Assembly (NCBI RefSeq): GCF_902729405.1
Contig: NZ_LR746496.1
Span: 1,674,001 to 1,738,000 of the forward strand
Direction: 5' to 3'
DNA length: 64,000 nucleotides
Source of the DNA: Acididesulfobacillus acetoxydans
Lineage (GTDB): Bacteria > Bacillota > Desulfitobacteriia > Desulfitobacteriales > Desulfitobacteriaceae
Within the stretch, counting starts at the first letter, position 1, and the number at the start of each line of letters is the position of its first letter. The notes below the pieces were generated by a model. It did no database searches. It had not been told where the DNA came from and worked only from the letters and a program-made list of their open reading frames with translations. Position numbers and translations under genes: made by a program. Positions 9,830-19,005 of the stretch are shown here, piece after piece.

Positions 9830-10979
9830 GTACACGGTACGTTATCCACAAGTGCCTGAAGCCCAGATGCCATAAGGGTTTGAGGCACTTCCCGTGTCTA
9901 CGGACTGTCGAAAGCGAGTAAGGGATCCGCCCAGTGTTTTCGATGTGGCGTCTCACGGTGCCCAAGAGCAAACTTTCATCGCTGGGGTTGCCTATATGGA
10001 TTTTGTAATCCGTAACCAGACGGTCTTCATTCTCTGTGATTTCGGTCTTATAGCCAAATTCCGTCGGGCTCTTCAACTTGCCCTTCTGGATAGGCCTCGC
10101 GTCAGGATCATAGAGGCTAATTACCCGTTGCGGGATGTGTGTTTTTCCGCTGTTCACCTGAAGCGTTTGATTGACAATCTTGTCCGTGGTATGAATGAGC
10201 TTGTCCAATTTCTCGATCGTATTTTTTAGAGCTGGGCTTATTTGCTCGCCCCAAGTCTCTTCAACTTTATCCATTATCCGATGGGCATCGGAAATCGTCT
10301 CAATCGCTTTATCCACAAGCTTATCCGTGATGTTGCGAACCTCCTGTACCGCCTCATGGCTTCGCCGTTTCAAGGTCTTGCCGATTTCCAGTATCCGTTT
10401 TTTCGTTGAACGAAAACGATTCCTCATCTTAGGAACTGTGCCACTCACTTGATCGCAAAGGCGGTTCGCCTGTCGGGTTATGGTTTTTACTGCATCCGCC
10501 AGCAGATGGGCATCCGTTGGGTAGTGAACATTGGATTCGGTTACTGTAGTGTCCGTACGCAGCCGCCGGTTCCGTGTCATCTGTTCCTGACTCGCCTTAG
10601 TAACAAGTTTTTTGTTCAGATCCTCAATGATTTCGTCCCCGTATTTCTGGCTCAGCTTGATCAATGTCGTACTGTGCGGCACTAAGGCATCGAGATCAAC
10701 GCGGCAGAACCGCCGCCATTTGATACTGTCACTGACTTCGCTAACAAGTGTTTCATAGCCAAATCCATAACAGAATTTGAGAAACATTAGACGGAGATAA
10801 GTTTCCACCGGAACAGTTGGTCGGCCAATACGAATATTCCAGTGAGAGAGAAAGGGCTCCATAAATCGCTCATCATCCAAGAGACGATCAACCGTCTTGA
10901 GTTCTGGGCTTAGTTCCAGCACTTCCTTCGGCAAAATGGAGTCCCAAATTGTAAGCTGTTCGTTGCGAAGTCGTAACAT
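9768..10979 (-). pseudogene. IS4/ISNCY-type transposase, 3'-truncated by IS1634
   Basis: The minus-strand frame encodes about 350 residues of a DDE transposase with a DUF772-like N-terminus (WDSILPKEVLELSPELKTV, then RPTVPVETYLRLMFLKF) and the LRTDTTVTESNVHYPTD catalytic aspartate segment. After GRIP (about base 9921) the frame enters the right end of the IS1634 element and continues through it by chance. The real C-terminus with the remaining catalytic residues is lost. The N-terminal side of this element adjoins the beheaded LevR-like gene at about 11160, so it is the older insertion. Confidence 0.85.
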
Positions 10980-11161
10980 TTTTTGCCCCCCAAAAAAGGA
11001 TTTTCATGTCCCTTTGGAGAACCACAGGAACGAGGAATTCTCTAAAGGGTGGTTGTGGAGTTTCGTTGTTTGGTCACTTCTAAATTTCCACAAAATCCTA
11101 GTGAATTCCTTTTTGTTTCGAGGGATTTTTGCACAGAGTTTGCTTAGTTTTTCAGGGCAAT
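9919..11161 (-). mobile_element. Remnant of an IS4/ISNCY-type element
   Basis: This covers the truncated transposase plus about 180 bases of its upstream non-coding end. One boundary is the IS1634 right repeat at 9918. The other is near 11155-11170, where sequence homologous to LevR-type activators begins in the middle of a domain. I could not define the terminal inverted repeat of this older element because its partner end has been deleted. Confidence 0.7.
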
Positions 11162-13552
11162 CTAGATAAGGCCATGTTTGAATTTGCACAGGCCAATGGT
11201 CGAATAACAATGCGTGGTAGGTTTATTCTCTTTAATTGTGCTGATTATAGGGAAAACCCGCAGCTTTTGATTTCCCAATTGTTTGGTGTGGCTAAGGGTG
11301 CTTATACCGGGGCCAATTACGATAAAGCCGGTTTAGTAGAACAGGCTGACGGAAGTATGCTTTTTCTAGACGAAGTGCACTGCCTGCCGCCCAACGGCCA
11401 GGAGATACTGTACCAACTAATTGACCACGGAACTTTTCATCGTTTGGGAGAATCAGACTTGCCACGCAAAGCTCAGGTCATGATCGTCGCGGCGACTACA
11501 GAGGATATCGATTCGTCCTTACTATTACCATTTAGACGGCGGATACCTATGGTCATCTATTTACCATCCCTTAAGCAAAGACCGATAGCCGAGCGCATGG
11601 AGTTCCTTCAGAAAGTTCTCGCCGAAGAAGCCACCCGAATCGGTATGCCAATTAGGATAAAGGCAGATGCGCTTAGGGCATTCCTGCTGTATGAATGCCA
11701 GGGTAACTTGGGGGGGTTAATGGGAGATGTTCAAGTTACTTGTGCCCGGTCTTATGTTCCTATTGTCAGCAAAGGCGACCGGATAATGAGCATTGGGGTT
11801 CATAGTCTTCCGTCGCATGTGGCCAGCGGTCTGCTGAGGACTTTCGAGAAACGTCGAGAATTGGATGGACTGGTCCTGGGAGATCAAGAGATAAATCCTG
11901 GTGAACAACCTATTAAGCCACTGGTAAAAGACATTTATGTCATGCCCAATGAGATTTATGAATATATTGAGCACCGTTATGGTGAGTTGGTAGCCAAAGG
12001 ATTAAAACAGGAGAACATTGATAAAGTGCTCTATGATGATTTGGAAGAAAGGCTCAATGCTTTTGTTCAGCACTTAAAGATTGACACTTGGGAAGAACCT
12101 CAAGCAAACTTAACTACAATAGTTGACAGTCAAGTTGTACGTGCGGCAACATCCATGGTTACCGTAGCTAAAGATAATTTGGGAGCGGTGGATGAACGTC
12201 TCCTCTACTGTCTCGCGACACATCTTGCTGCCACCATAGACCGTATCAAAGAGGGGCGTTCCCTGCCCGGTTTCCAGTTGCCGTCACAGGATTACATTAG
12301 GGAGCTGGAGACTGCGAAAAAGATGGTCGCGGCTGCGGAAAAAGAGTTAGCCTTGGAATTACCCCGTGAAGAAATCGATTATGTGGCTATCTATTTGCAC
12401 TCTGTCTATGGAGGAAAGGAAAACGGTCAGCCGAGGGTGGGCGTAGTAGTTCTCAGCCACGGGAAAGTAGCAGGGGCTATGGCTGAAGTTGCTAACCGCT
12501 TATTAGGTGTGAATCACGCCCGAGCTGTAGAAATGGCTTTGGACGAATCCCCGGAAGCTGCTCTGGCCCGGGCTCGCCAGGTCGTGTTGGATTCTGATGA
12601 AGGAAGAGGAGTTTTAATCCTAGCCGATATGGGATCTTTAGTCTCCTTCGGATCGTTAATAACGGAAACCACAGGTATTGCAACCAGGGTAATTGAGCGC
12701 ACAGATACGCTTGCGGTAATTGATGCTGTGCGACGGGCCATGTTGCCTAGAGCCAGTCTTGATGAGATCGTCACAGGTTTACCGGGAATTAAGTCTTTAA
12801 CACCCATTGCCAATCGGTCCTCTCCGAGGGGCATACTGGCTGTGTGTATTACCGGTGAAGGTACAGCATTAAGGATCAAAGACCTCATCCAGAAGGCCAT
12901 TCCGGATTTACTGATCCTTACGGAAGGCCTAATATCTCCAGAAGCTCTAAGTCGGGTCAGTGAACGGTATGATTTAGCAGCCGTCGTAGGTACTGTAGAC
13001 CCAGGTTTGCCCGGGGTGCCGTTTATTCCCTTTGAGGAAGTACTTGCTGGCCCAGGTACTGTCCGCTTGCGCCTACTAATAGGTGATACAGAAACCTCAA
13101 AGTCAATGATTCCCAGGCTTAAGAGGATACTTGACACTGCCTTGCTTCTCCCTCGGATATCGGTAGAGAGCAAAGAAAAAATATTGAAGATTATGGCAGA
13201 CCTAATGATAAGCCATGGTTATGCGAGTGCCGGTTACCTGGAAAGCGTTATTAAACGTGAAGCCTTTGGCCCCGCAATTTTTAGCCCGCATTTTGCTGTA
13301 CCCCATGCTGCAGATCCGACTTTGGTGCGTCGGTCAGGTGTGGCTGTAGCCGTTCTCAAGGAACCCTTACCTTGGGGAGAAGGTCTAACAATAGATATTG
13401 TCTGTATGCTGGCACTTACTGTAAGCGATGTGGAAGTCGTCCGCGAGTTAAGCAATTTGGCTAACCGGCCTGAACTCTTAGAGAAATTGTATAGAGCCAA
13501 GTCAAAAGAAGAGCTGTTACAGGTTTTGAGCGATAGGAGATTACATCTCTGA
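11162..13552 (+). pseudogene. LevR-like sigma-54 PTS activator, 5'-truncated
   Basis: About 796 residues survive. In order: an AAA+ domain from just after the Walker A site (FNCADY, the sigma-54 contact motif GAYTGA, Walker B MLFLDEVH); a PRD (about 300-400); an EIIA-Man-like domain (VVVLSHGKVAG, about 440-560); an EIIB-Gat-like segment (LAVCITGEGTA, about 570-650); and a C-terminal EIIA-Fru/Ntr-type domain with FAVPHAAD (about 690-800). The N-terminal helix-turn-helix and the Walker A loop were removed by the IS insertion. ATP hydrolysis and DNA binding should be lost even if an internal ATG (11174) is used. In intact form it would activate the PTS genes that follow. Confidence 0.9.
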
Positions 13553-13637
13553 ATCTAACGAAAGTTGCCTTCTTGACTGGGATGGAAAGTGTATGGTCTT
13601 CGATGTTTATAAGAATTAATGTGAGAAGGTGCTAAAA

Positions 13638-14111
13638 ATGGAAACCGATGCAAATTATACACTACTACAACCAGAATTAATATTTTCCCATGTTACGGCG
13701 TCTAACCAAGAAGATTTATTAATGGACTTATCTTCCAAACTTTTAAGTAAGGGATATGTGAAGGATTCATTTGCAGATGCTGTAATAGCCCGGGAAAGGA
13801 CTTTTCCTACGGGATTGTTTACAAATGGGGTTCCTGTCGCTATTCCTCATACGGATGCTATTCATGTTCTTAAACCAGGCATTTTGATTGCTAACCTAGA
13901 TAAACCGATTATTTTCAAAGAGATGGGAAATGGGGTAAACGATGTTAGCGCGGAACTGATCTTCCTCTTGGCTATAGATAAACCAGAGAATCAAATAGAT
14001 GTGTTAAAAAAGGTCATGAATATTCTGTGCAAGTCAGAGATTCTTTTCAAGATTAAAAAAGCCCAAGATATTTCTGAAACGCTGGAGATCTTAAAGCAAG
14101 AGATTACTTAA
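13638..14111 (+). CDS. gatA: PTS EIIA component, galactitol type
   Basis: 157 residues of the EIIA-Fru/Ntr/Gat fold. The phosphorylated histidine is His71 in VPVAIPHTDA. I chose the ATG at 13638, about 8 bases after GAGAAGG; a GTG nine bases upstream overlaps that site. EIIA takes phosphate from HPr and passes it to EIIB. The EIIB and EIIC genes lie about 1.3 and 1.7 kb downstream, with deoC in between. Confidence 0.87.
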   Translation: METDANYTLLQPELIFSHVTASNQEDLLMDLSSKLLSKGYVKDSFADAVIARERTFPTGLFTNGVPVAIPHTDAIHVLKPGILIANLDKPIIFKEMGNGVNDVSAELIFLLAIDKPENQIDVLKKVMNILCKSEILFKIKKAQDISETLEILKQEIT

Positions 14112-14146
14112 AAGCTTAGAGGACCTAATCGTATGTACTCCAATGT

Positions 14147-14290
14147 CTAATGAATTTTTGGTACTCTAAGTGAGAACGCCATAAACCTTAACAAAACAAT
14201 CACTCCAAGTAGTATGGTAAACAGTACAAGCCAGATCAATTTTGGGGGTGTTTCCCAGAAGTCAAGGAAATGTCCTGGAAATATTTTAGA
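14147..14290 (-). pseudogene. Minus-strand membrane-protein remnant
   Basis: Read on the - strand, this stretch encodes about 45 residues ending in LIWLVLFTILLGVIVLLRF then MAFSLRVPKIH and a TAG stop. It looks like a single transmembrane helix with a short charged tail. There is no convincing start codon and a stop lies just upstream. It may be the 3' end of an otherwise lost gene. I do not recognise the family. Confidence 0.3.
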
Positions 14291-14392
14291 TGTTTTGGGT
14301 TAAATTTTAGAGGAAACGGAAAACCCCCGAGCCCTGGAATCCAGCGACTCCGAACATCGGGAGTTTTCGACAGAATTCAACGTGGAGAGGAG

Positions 14393-14545
14393 GTGAGAGT
14401 TATAGTTTACAGCTTCGGCGTTGCAACTTTGGTATCCAAAGTCAAAGATCTTTGCAGAAAAGAATGTCTGCGAGTCCAGATGGGTCCAGGTGGGGGCGAC
14501 TACATCGGGAAATTAGAAGTCCATATCAAGAACTGTGACATCTAA
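14393..14545 (+). CDS. Small hypothetical protein
   Basis: A 50-codon frame starting at a GTG preceded by GGAGAGGAG. The predicted protein begins RVIVYSFGVATLVSKVKDL and ends in HIKNCDI. I recognise no domain. The frame is open further upstream to 14270 but that part has poor coding character. It lies between EIIA and deoC and may be a decayed gene. Confidence 0.25.
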   Translation: MRVIVYSFGVATLVSKVKDLCRKECLRVQMGPGGGDYIGKLEVHIKNCDI

Positions 14546-14640
14546 ACTTGTTTCAGTAGGGTGGGTTTGTGCTATTAACCAGAAACCTTCAAACACCGTC
14601 GAGTGAATGTAATATGAAGAAAGAAAGGAATGGTTTTATT

Positions 14641-15351
14641 ATGCAAGGTGAGGGTAGTTCAATCATTACCAGCACGAGGGAGTTTGCTGTTGCCGTCGAT
14701 GCTTCCGTTCTATTTGCTAATGCCACACCGGATGATATTAGGAAACTTTGCGACATGGTTCAAAAGTGGGGTTTCAATGTTTGCGTAAATTCGGTGTATG
14801 TGCAATTTGCCTCTGAATTGCTAAAAGCATTAGGTGTATCTGTAGAGTTGGCGGCCACGGTGGGATTCCCCTTTGGAGCAAGTTCGACGGCGGCTAAGGT
14901 AGCAGAAGCCAAACTAGCGGTCAACCAGGGGGCTACGGAAGTCGATATGGTGCTTTCGATTGGGCAATTGCGAGGGGGTCAGCACCAAGCGGTCCAAGAT
15001 GATATCCAGGCGGTGGCATCAGTGGTACACGACAATGGAGGGAAAGCCTTGAAAGTCATTATTGAGACCTGCTATCTTACTGATGAGGAAAAGATCATAG
15101 CCTGCCACCTACTAACGGAGGCCGGCGCTGACTTTATTAAAACCTCTACCGGCTATGGTACTGCTGGAGCTGCTGTCAAGGACATTAGGCTGTTTCGCAA
15201 CCATGTCGGCCCGCAAGTCAAGGTGAAGGCTGCCGGAGGTATCCGAACGTTAGAACAATCCATGGCACTGATGGAGGCGGGAGCCTGCCGACTAGGCATT
15301 GGAGCTGGGCACGCCGAAAAGATCATTAAGGAGTGGGGAGCGGCTCATTAA
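14641..15351 (+). CDS. deoC: Deoxyribose-phosphate aldolase family protein (DeoC)
   Basis: 236 residues, TIM-barrel class I aldolase. Schiff-base Lys167 lies in FIKTSTGYG; Asp102 (EVDMVLSIG) and Lys196 (KVKAAGG) complete the usual catalytic set. DeoC cleaves 2-deoxyribose 5-phosphate to glyceraldehyde 3-phosphate and acetaldehyde. The usual N-terminal IDHTLL motif reads VDASVLF here, which may indicate altered specificity. The ATG at 14641 is chosen for the AAGGA 11 bases upstream; an in-frame ATG at 14614 is the alternative. Its place inside a galactitol-type PTS operon suggests it acts on a phosphorylated sugar derived from the PTS substrate, but that is inference. Confidence 0.88.
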   Translation: MQGEGSSIITSTREFAVAVDASVLFANATPDDIRKLCDMVQKWGFNVCVNSVYVQFASELLKALGVSVELAATVGFPFGASSTAAKVAEAKLAVNQGATEVDMVLSIGQLRGGQHQAVQDDIQAVASVVHDNGGKALKVIIETCYLTDEEKIIACHLLTEAGADFIKTSTGYGTAGAAVKDIRLFRNHVGPQVKVKAAGGIRTLEQSMALMEAGACRLGIGAGHAEKIIKEWGAAH

Positions 15352-15388
15352 TGCTAAATCGAAAAGAATGGGGGGGAGCCGGACGATT

Positions 15389-15682
15389 ATGAAAAAGAAA
15401 CGCATCGTGGTTATTTGTGGCACAGGGATCGCTACCTCTACAGTAGTCGTGAAAAAGACAGAGGAGTTTTTTCAGAAAATTGGAATTCAAGTGGATATTT
15501 CGCAAGGGCGTGCCGTAGAGGCTAATATTATGTCGGAGAGGGCGGATCTCGTACTTACCACCACCCCGTCGATCAAGCTTGATCATAACGTTCCTATTTT
15601 GAACGCAATTCCTTTTTTAACTGGCATGGGTGAAGACGACCTTAAAGAAGAAATACTGAAGGTTTTGGTCGGCAAGGAATAA
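15389..15682 (+). CDS. gatB: PTS EIIB component, galactitol type
   Basis: 97 residues. The phosphorylated cysteine is Cys10 in VVICGTGIATST, the P-loop-like site of the lactate/galactitol EIIB fold. The start is the ATG at 15389, after a GGGGGAG ribosome binding site. EIIB transfers phosphate from EIIA to the sugar carried by EIIC, encoded next. About 120 bases separate it from gatC. Confidence 0.9.
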   Translation: MKKKRIVVICGTGIATSTVVVKKTEEFFQKIGIQVDISQGRAVEANIMSERADLVLTTTPSIKLDHNVPILNAIPFLTGMGEDDLKEEILKVLVGKE

Positions 15683-15802
15683 TCTACCGAGTGCAAGGTG
15701 CCCTTCAGAATGATCCAGTAGAGTTTATAGAGATGGTTTCCTGACTGGATTGAGTTAATCGTTTAAAGACTCAACTTTTACAAATTAAGGAGGATGAGGT
15801 AG

Positions 15803-17260
15803 ATGCAGGCGATCGGATTAATGGAGGTTGGAAGGTATATTCAGGTTTTTCTAGGATTTGGCTCGGCGGTAATCCTACCCATAATTATCTTTATCTTTGG
15901 ATTGATTATTGGTCAACCCGCTGGCCGGGCCTTTAGGTCGGCTCTAACCATCGGAATCGGCCTCACCGGTGTGACGTTGGTGGTCAACCTGTTGACCGGG
16001 CAACTGGGACCCGCAGCCGAACAGATGATCAAGGTAACCGGAATCCAATTATCAGTGATTGATGTCGGCTGGCCGACGATGGCGGCTATGACCTGGGCCT
16101 GGATCGGAGCGGCACTTGTGTTCCCGCTGGGGATCGCTTTGAACGCCATTATGCTCTGGCGTGGCTGGACCAAAACTATGAATATCGATTTATGGAATTA
16201 CTGGCAGTTTGCCTTTATTGGTGCCGCAGTCTATTTTCTTACTAACAACCTCCTCTGGGGCTGGCTGGCAGCTACGATTGCTTCGGGAGTGGCCTTGGTG
16301 TTCGCCGATATGACGCAGCGATGGGTAGAGCGGTACTTTAACCTGCCGGGCATTTCCTTTCCTCATTTGACGGCAGTCGGCTGGTTGCCCCTTTTCCTGC
16401 CAATCATCGGTTTATTGAACAGCTTCAAGTGGTGGCGCAACATGCCGCGGATCACCCCAGAATCGGTCCAGAAACGGTTTGGCATATTCGGGCAACCGAT
16501 GGTCTGGGGTCTTATACTAGGGATCTTGATCGGTATTTTAGCGAGGGAAAATCTCTCTGGTATTTTGACGCTCGGTGTTTCCATGGCGGCAGTGATGCTG
16601 CTACTGCCAAGAATGGTGTCTGTCTTGATGGAAGGGTTGATTCCGATTTCGGAAACGGCCAGGGGATTTCTGCAGAAGCGATTTCCTAACCGTAAGGATC
16701 TGTTTATCGGGATGGATGCTGCTCTGGCTATCGGCCACCCTTCGGTGATTGCTACTGGGCTGATACTTGTCCCGATCACACTGGTGTTGGCCTTCATCCT
16801 CCCTGGCAATCACATCCTGCCCTTTGTCGACTTGGCGGTGTGGCCGTTCCTGATCTGCCTGGTCGTGGCGATGAACGGTGGGGACGTGCTACGTTCGGTG
16901 ATACTGGGAACCATCATGTCCGTGGGGGTTCTCTATTCGGCAGATATAATGTGGCCGTTGCAGACAGCCCTGGCGCACGCTTCGCATGTAGCAATTCCCT
17001 CGCTGGCTAGTGGGCATATGGGAATCAGCAACCTTGATCGCCAGCAATTTATTACTTTTGCCCTGGTAGAAGTGTTTTCCTTCTTTAACTCCGGCATTTC
17101 GCTGGTCAAGGACATCATTTATGGTGTAATCTTCCTGTTCTTGATTCTTTCTTTCTGGATCTCACCGCGTTTGCTGGCGAAGATGGCAGCACAGGAAGAT
17201 CGCGAAGCTGCTCTGGCTGAGCCTAAAAGCACTATGCCCGGTTCCGACAAAGCCATGTAA
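15803..17260 (+). CDS. gatC: PTS EIIC component, galactitol type
   Basis: 485 residues with about ten hydrophobic segments, matching the EIIC-Gat family in length and texture (N-terminal FGLIIGQPAGRAFRSALTIG; later DLWNYWQFAFIGAAVYFLT). It is the membrane channel that brings in and phosphorylates a hexitol. AAGGAGG precedes the ATG at 15803. With gatA and gatB it makes a complete EII; HPr and EI are encoded 6-8 kb downstream. Confidence 0.92.
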   Translation: MQAIGLMEVGRYIQVFLGFGSAVILPIIIFIFGLIIGQPAGRAFRSALTIGIGLTGVTLVVNLLTGQLGPAAEQMIKVTGIQLSVIDVGWPTMAAMTWAWIGAALVFPLGIALNAIMLWRGWTKTMNIDLWNYWQFAFIGAAVYFLTNNLLWGWLAATIASGVALVFADMTQRWVERYFNLPGISFPHLTAVGWLPLFLPIIGLLNSFKWWRNMPRITPESVQKRFGIFGQPMVWGLILGILIGILARENLSGILTLGVSMAAVMLLLPRMVSVLMEGLIPISETARGFLQKRFPNRKDLFIGMDAALAIGHPSVIATGLILVPITLVLAFILPGNHILPFVDLAVWPFLICLVVAMNGGDVLRSVILGTIMSVGVLYSADIMWPLQTALAHASHVAIPSLASGHMGISNLDRQQFITFALVEVFSFFNSGISLVKDIIYGVIFLFLILSFWISPRLLAKMAAQEDREAALAEPKSTMPGSDKAM

Positions 17261-17531
17261 CTAGGTGAAGACGGATCGTGGGGATGCTAGTAATGGTATA
17301 ATTCCTCCGTGCCGGCAGATTTAAAAGGTGTAACGTGCAGAACCCAGCTGCCGGATCGGATTGCCACCCGTCATAAAAACCACGCCCGGCACTCTTTCCG
17401 CCCAAGACGCAAACAGGAAGTTGAAAAACGAGTTTTCATATCAGAGCGGTAGTGCCCGTCCGGATCATGACAAGATGTCTTGACCGACGGAGTGATTACT
17501 ATAACTTATTAAGACAGGAGATGTTGTTAAA

Positions 17532-18566
17532 ATGCAAGCAGTAAGATTGCACGGACCAAGGGATTTGAGAGTTAATGAAGTAGAGCTGCCATCCCTAGGT
17601 GATAGAGAAGCGATGGTCAAAGTAGCCTTTTCGGCGATTTGCGGCTCCGATAAGCGTTGGTATACAGTGGGAACTCATGTGATGCCGCTCACGCTGGGGC
17701 ACGAGTTTTCCGGTATCGTGGAAGAAGTGAAGGATTCACGCCACCAGGATTTAGTGGGACACCGGGTAGGTGTAATGCCTTTGATGCCGTGCGGCCATTG
17801 TACGTATTGTTTGAACGGACTGCCTAACCTGTGCACCGGATACTCGTACCTAGGCTCGAGAAGAGATGGTGGTTTTGCTCAATATGCCGCGGTACCCGTA
17901 CAAAACTTAGTGCCGCTACCGGATAGCATAGACCTGGCGGATGCGGCCATTATGGTCGACCCGGTTTCTGTAGCGCTCCATGCTTTGAGACAAGGAGGAT
18001 ACCGCACAGGGATGAGGGTCACCGTGATTGGTGGCGGTGCTGTAGGCCTATCTGTATTTTTGTGGCTCCATTTCGCCTTTAATGAGAATGCAGTAACGGT
18101 AGTTGATCGAGTCCCGGAAAAGGTGGCTTTTGCAAAGTCACTCGGCGGCGATGCATTCACGGATAGTGATCCCCTGTTGAAAGAATTAGATTCGCAGATG
18201 GAGCTAGTGGTGCTAGCAACTCCCGCCCCCGAGGCTATTTCGACGGCATTAGAGCTTGTGGCGCGGCGGGGGACCATTGTCATGCCGGGTATTCCTTATA
18301 AAACGATCTCTGTGGAGGCGATGACCTGGGAGAAACTGTTACGAAAAGAAGCGCGGCTAATTGGTAGTTGGAACTACGCCTGGACTGATTACCCGGAGAA
18401 TGAATGCCAAACTACGCTGCGATACCTGGCGGCCGGGACACTCAAACCGACAATGATCGTCACGCACCGGTTTACTTTTGATCAGGCGAAAGAAGCGTTT
18501 AACACGGCGTTCAATAACAACAAGGCCGAAGTAGTCATGTTCGCGGCTTCGGAAGTGACAGGGTGA
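17532..18566 (+). CDS. Zinc-dependent medium-chain dehydrogenase (galactitol-1-phosphate 5-dehydrogenase-like)
   Basis: 344 residues. The N-terminal GroES-like domain has catalytic zinc ligands in ICGSDKR and GHEFSG, and a structural zinc cluster CGHCTYCLNGLPNLC. The Rossmann domain begins VTVIGGGAVGLS at about residue 168. Position directly after the galactitol EII genes makes hexitol-phosphate oxidation (GatD role, giving a ketohexose phosphate) the likely function. Sorbitol- or threonine-dehydrogenase activity cannot be excluded from sequence. Confidence 0.82.
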   Translation: MQAVRLHGPRDLRVNEVELPSLGDREAMVKVAFSAICGSDKRWYTVGTHVMPLTLGHEFSGIVEEVKDSRHQDLVGHRVGVMPLMPCGHCTYCLNGLPNLCTGYSYLGSRRDGGFAQYAAVPVQNLVPLPDSIDLADAAIMVDPVSVALHALRQGGYRTGMRVTVIGGGAVGLSVFLWLHFAFNENAVTVVDRVPEKVAFAKSLGGDAFTDSDPLLKELDSQMELVVLATPAPEAISTALELVARRGTIVMPGIPYKTISVEAMTWEKLLRKEARLIGSWNYAWTDYPENECQTTLRYLAAGTLKPTMIVTHRFTFDQAKEAFNTAFNNNKAEVVMFAASEVTG

Positions 18567-19005
18567 ATCGTGAAACGCTGCTTCCAGCACAGATCTGGGG
18601 GCAAACGCCCGAAGCCTGACCATTCGTTGACACGGGCAGGTTAAACGTTACCAGGGGATGGGGGGGTGACGTTGTGAGTGGTGATGGTACAACGCCATGG
18701 GGCACTGCCTAGGTGTAGGCAATCATCTTAGTTACGAGCAAGGGTAACTGGTTTGGCTGTCTGCCCGAATAGTAAGTTGGCGCCAGGGCCTATCCTTTTG
18801 GTCGGGTTCGGCCCAGTTTGGGCAGTCTTAACCATTGTCTGGCGCTGAAATCCCTTGACCGCTGGTTTCAAACACATGGGGGCTGGGTAGCACTCAAGGG
18901 AAACATTAGGGGTCATTATGGAACACAAGGATTTATCCTTAACAACAAAAGAGACATACATGTCCAGTTGACCCCGAACTTTATCAAAACGGGAGGTAGA
19001 AGCAA
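18567..19005. other. Gap between the two dehydrogenases
   Basis: About 440 bases. On the - strand a short frame ending at 18728 reads TGPNPTKRIGPGANLLFGQT and then AKPVTLARN before a stop, which looks protein-like but which I cannot assign. A ribosome binding site (GGGAGG) for the next gene lies at 18991-18996. Nothing else is supported. Confidence 0.4.

Larger units (their letters stand above)
7986..9918 (+). mobile_element. IS1634-type element, copy 2, complete
   Basis: The left inverted repeat at 7986-8000 (CTCGGCTTCGACAGT) pairs with the right inverted repeat at 9904-9918, whose reverse complement reads CTCGCTTTCGACAGT (13 of 15 identical). Total length is about 1933 bases. The left end carries TTATCCACA (8062-8070) and its reverse complement (8106-8114); the right end carries TTATCCACA (9842-9850) and a long stem-loop (9850-9890). 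The element sits between truncated copy 1 and a truncated IS4/ISNCY-type transposase. I see no target site duplication, as expected if flanking DNA was later deleted. Confidence 0.88.

Noticed and set aside
12514-13173. 219-codon frame on the - strand opposite the LevR-like gene
   Set aside because: Low-complexity serine/arginine/threonine-rich translation, a typical antisense shadow.
13553-15802. Sigma-54 (-24/-12) promoter for the PTS genes
   Set aside because: A LevR-type activator predicts TGGCAC-N5-TTGCA, but no convincing match with the GG-N10-GC spacing was found in the gaps before gatA, deoC, gatB or gatC.
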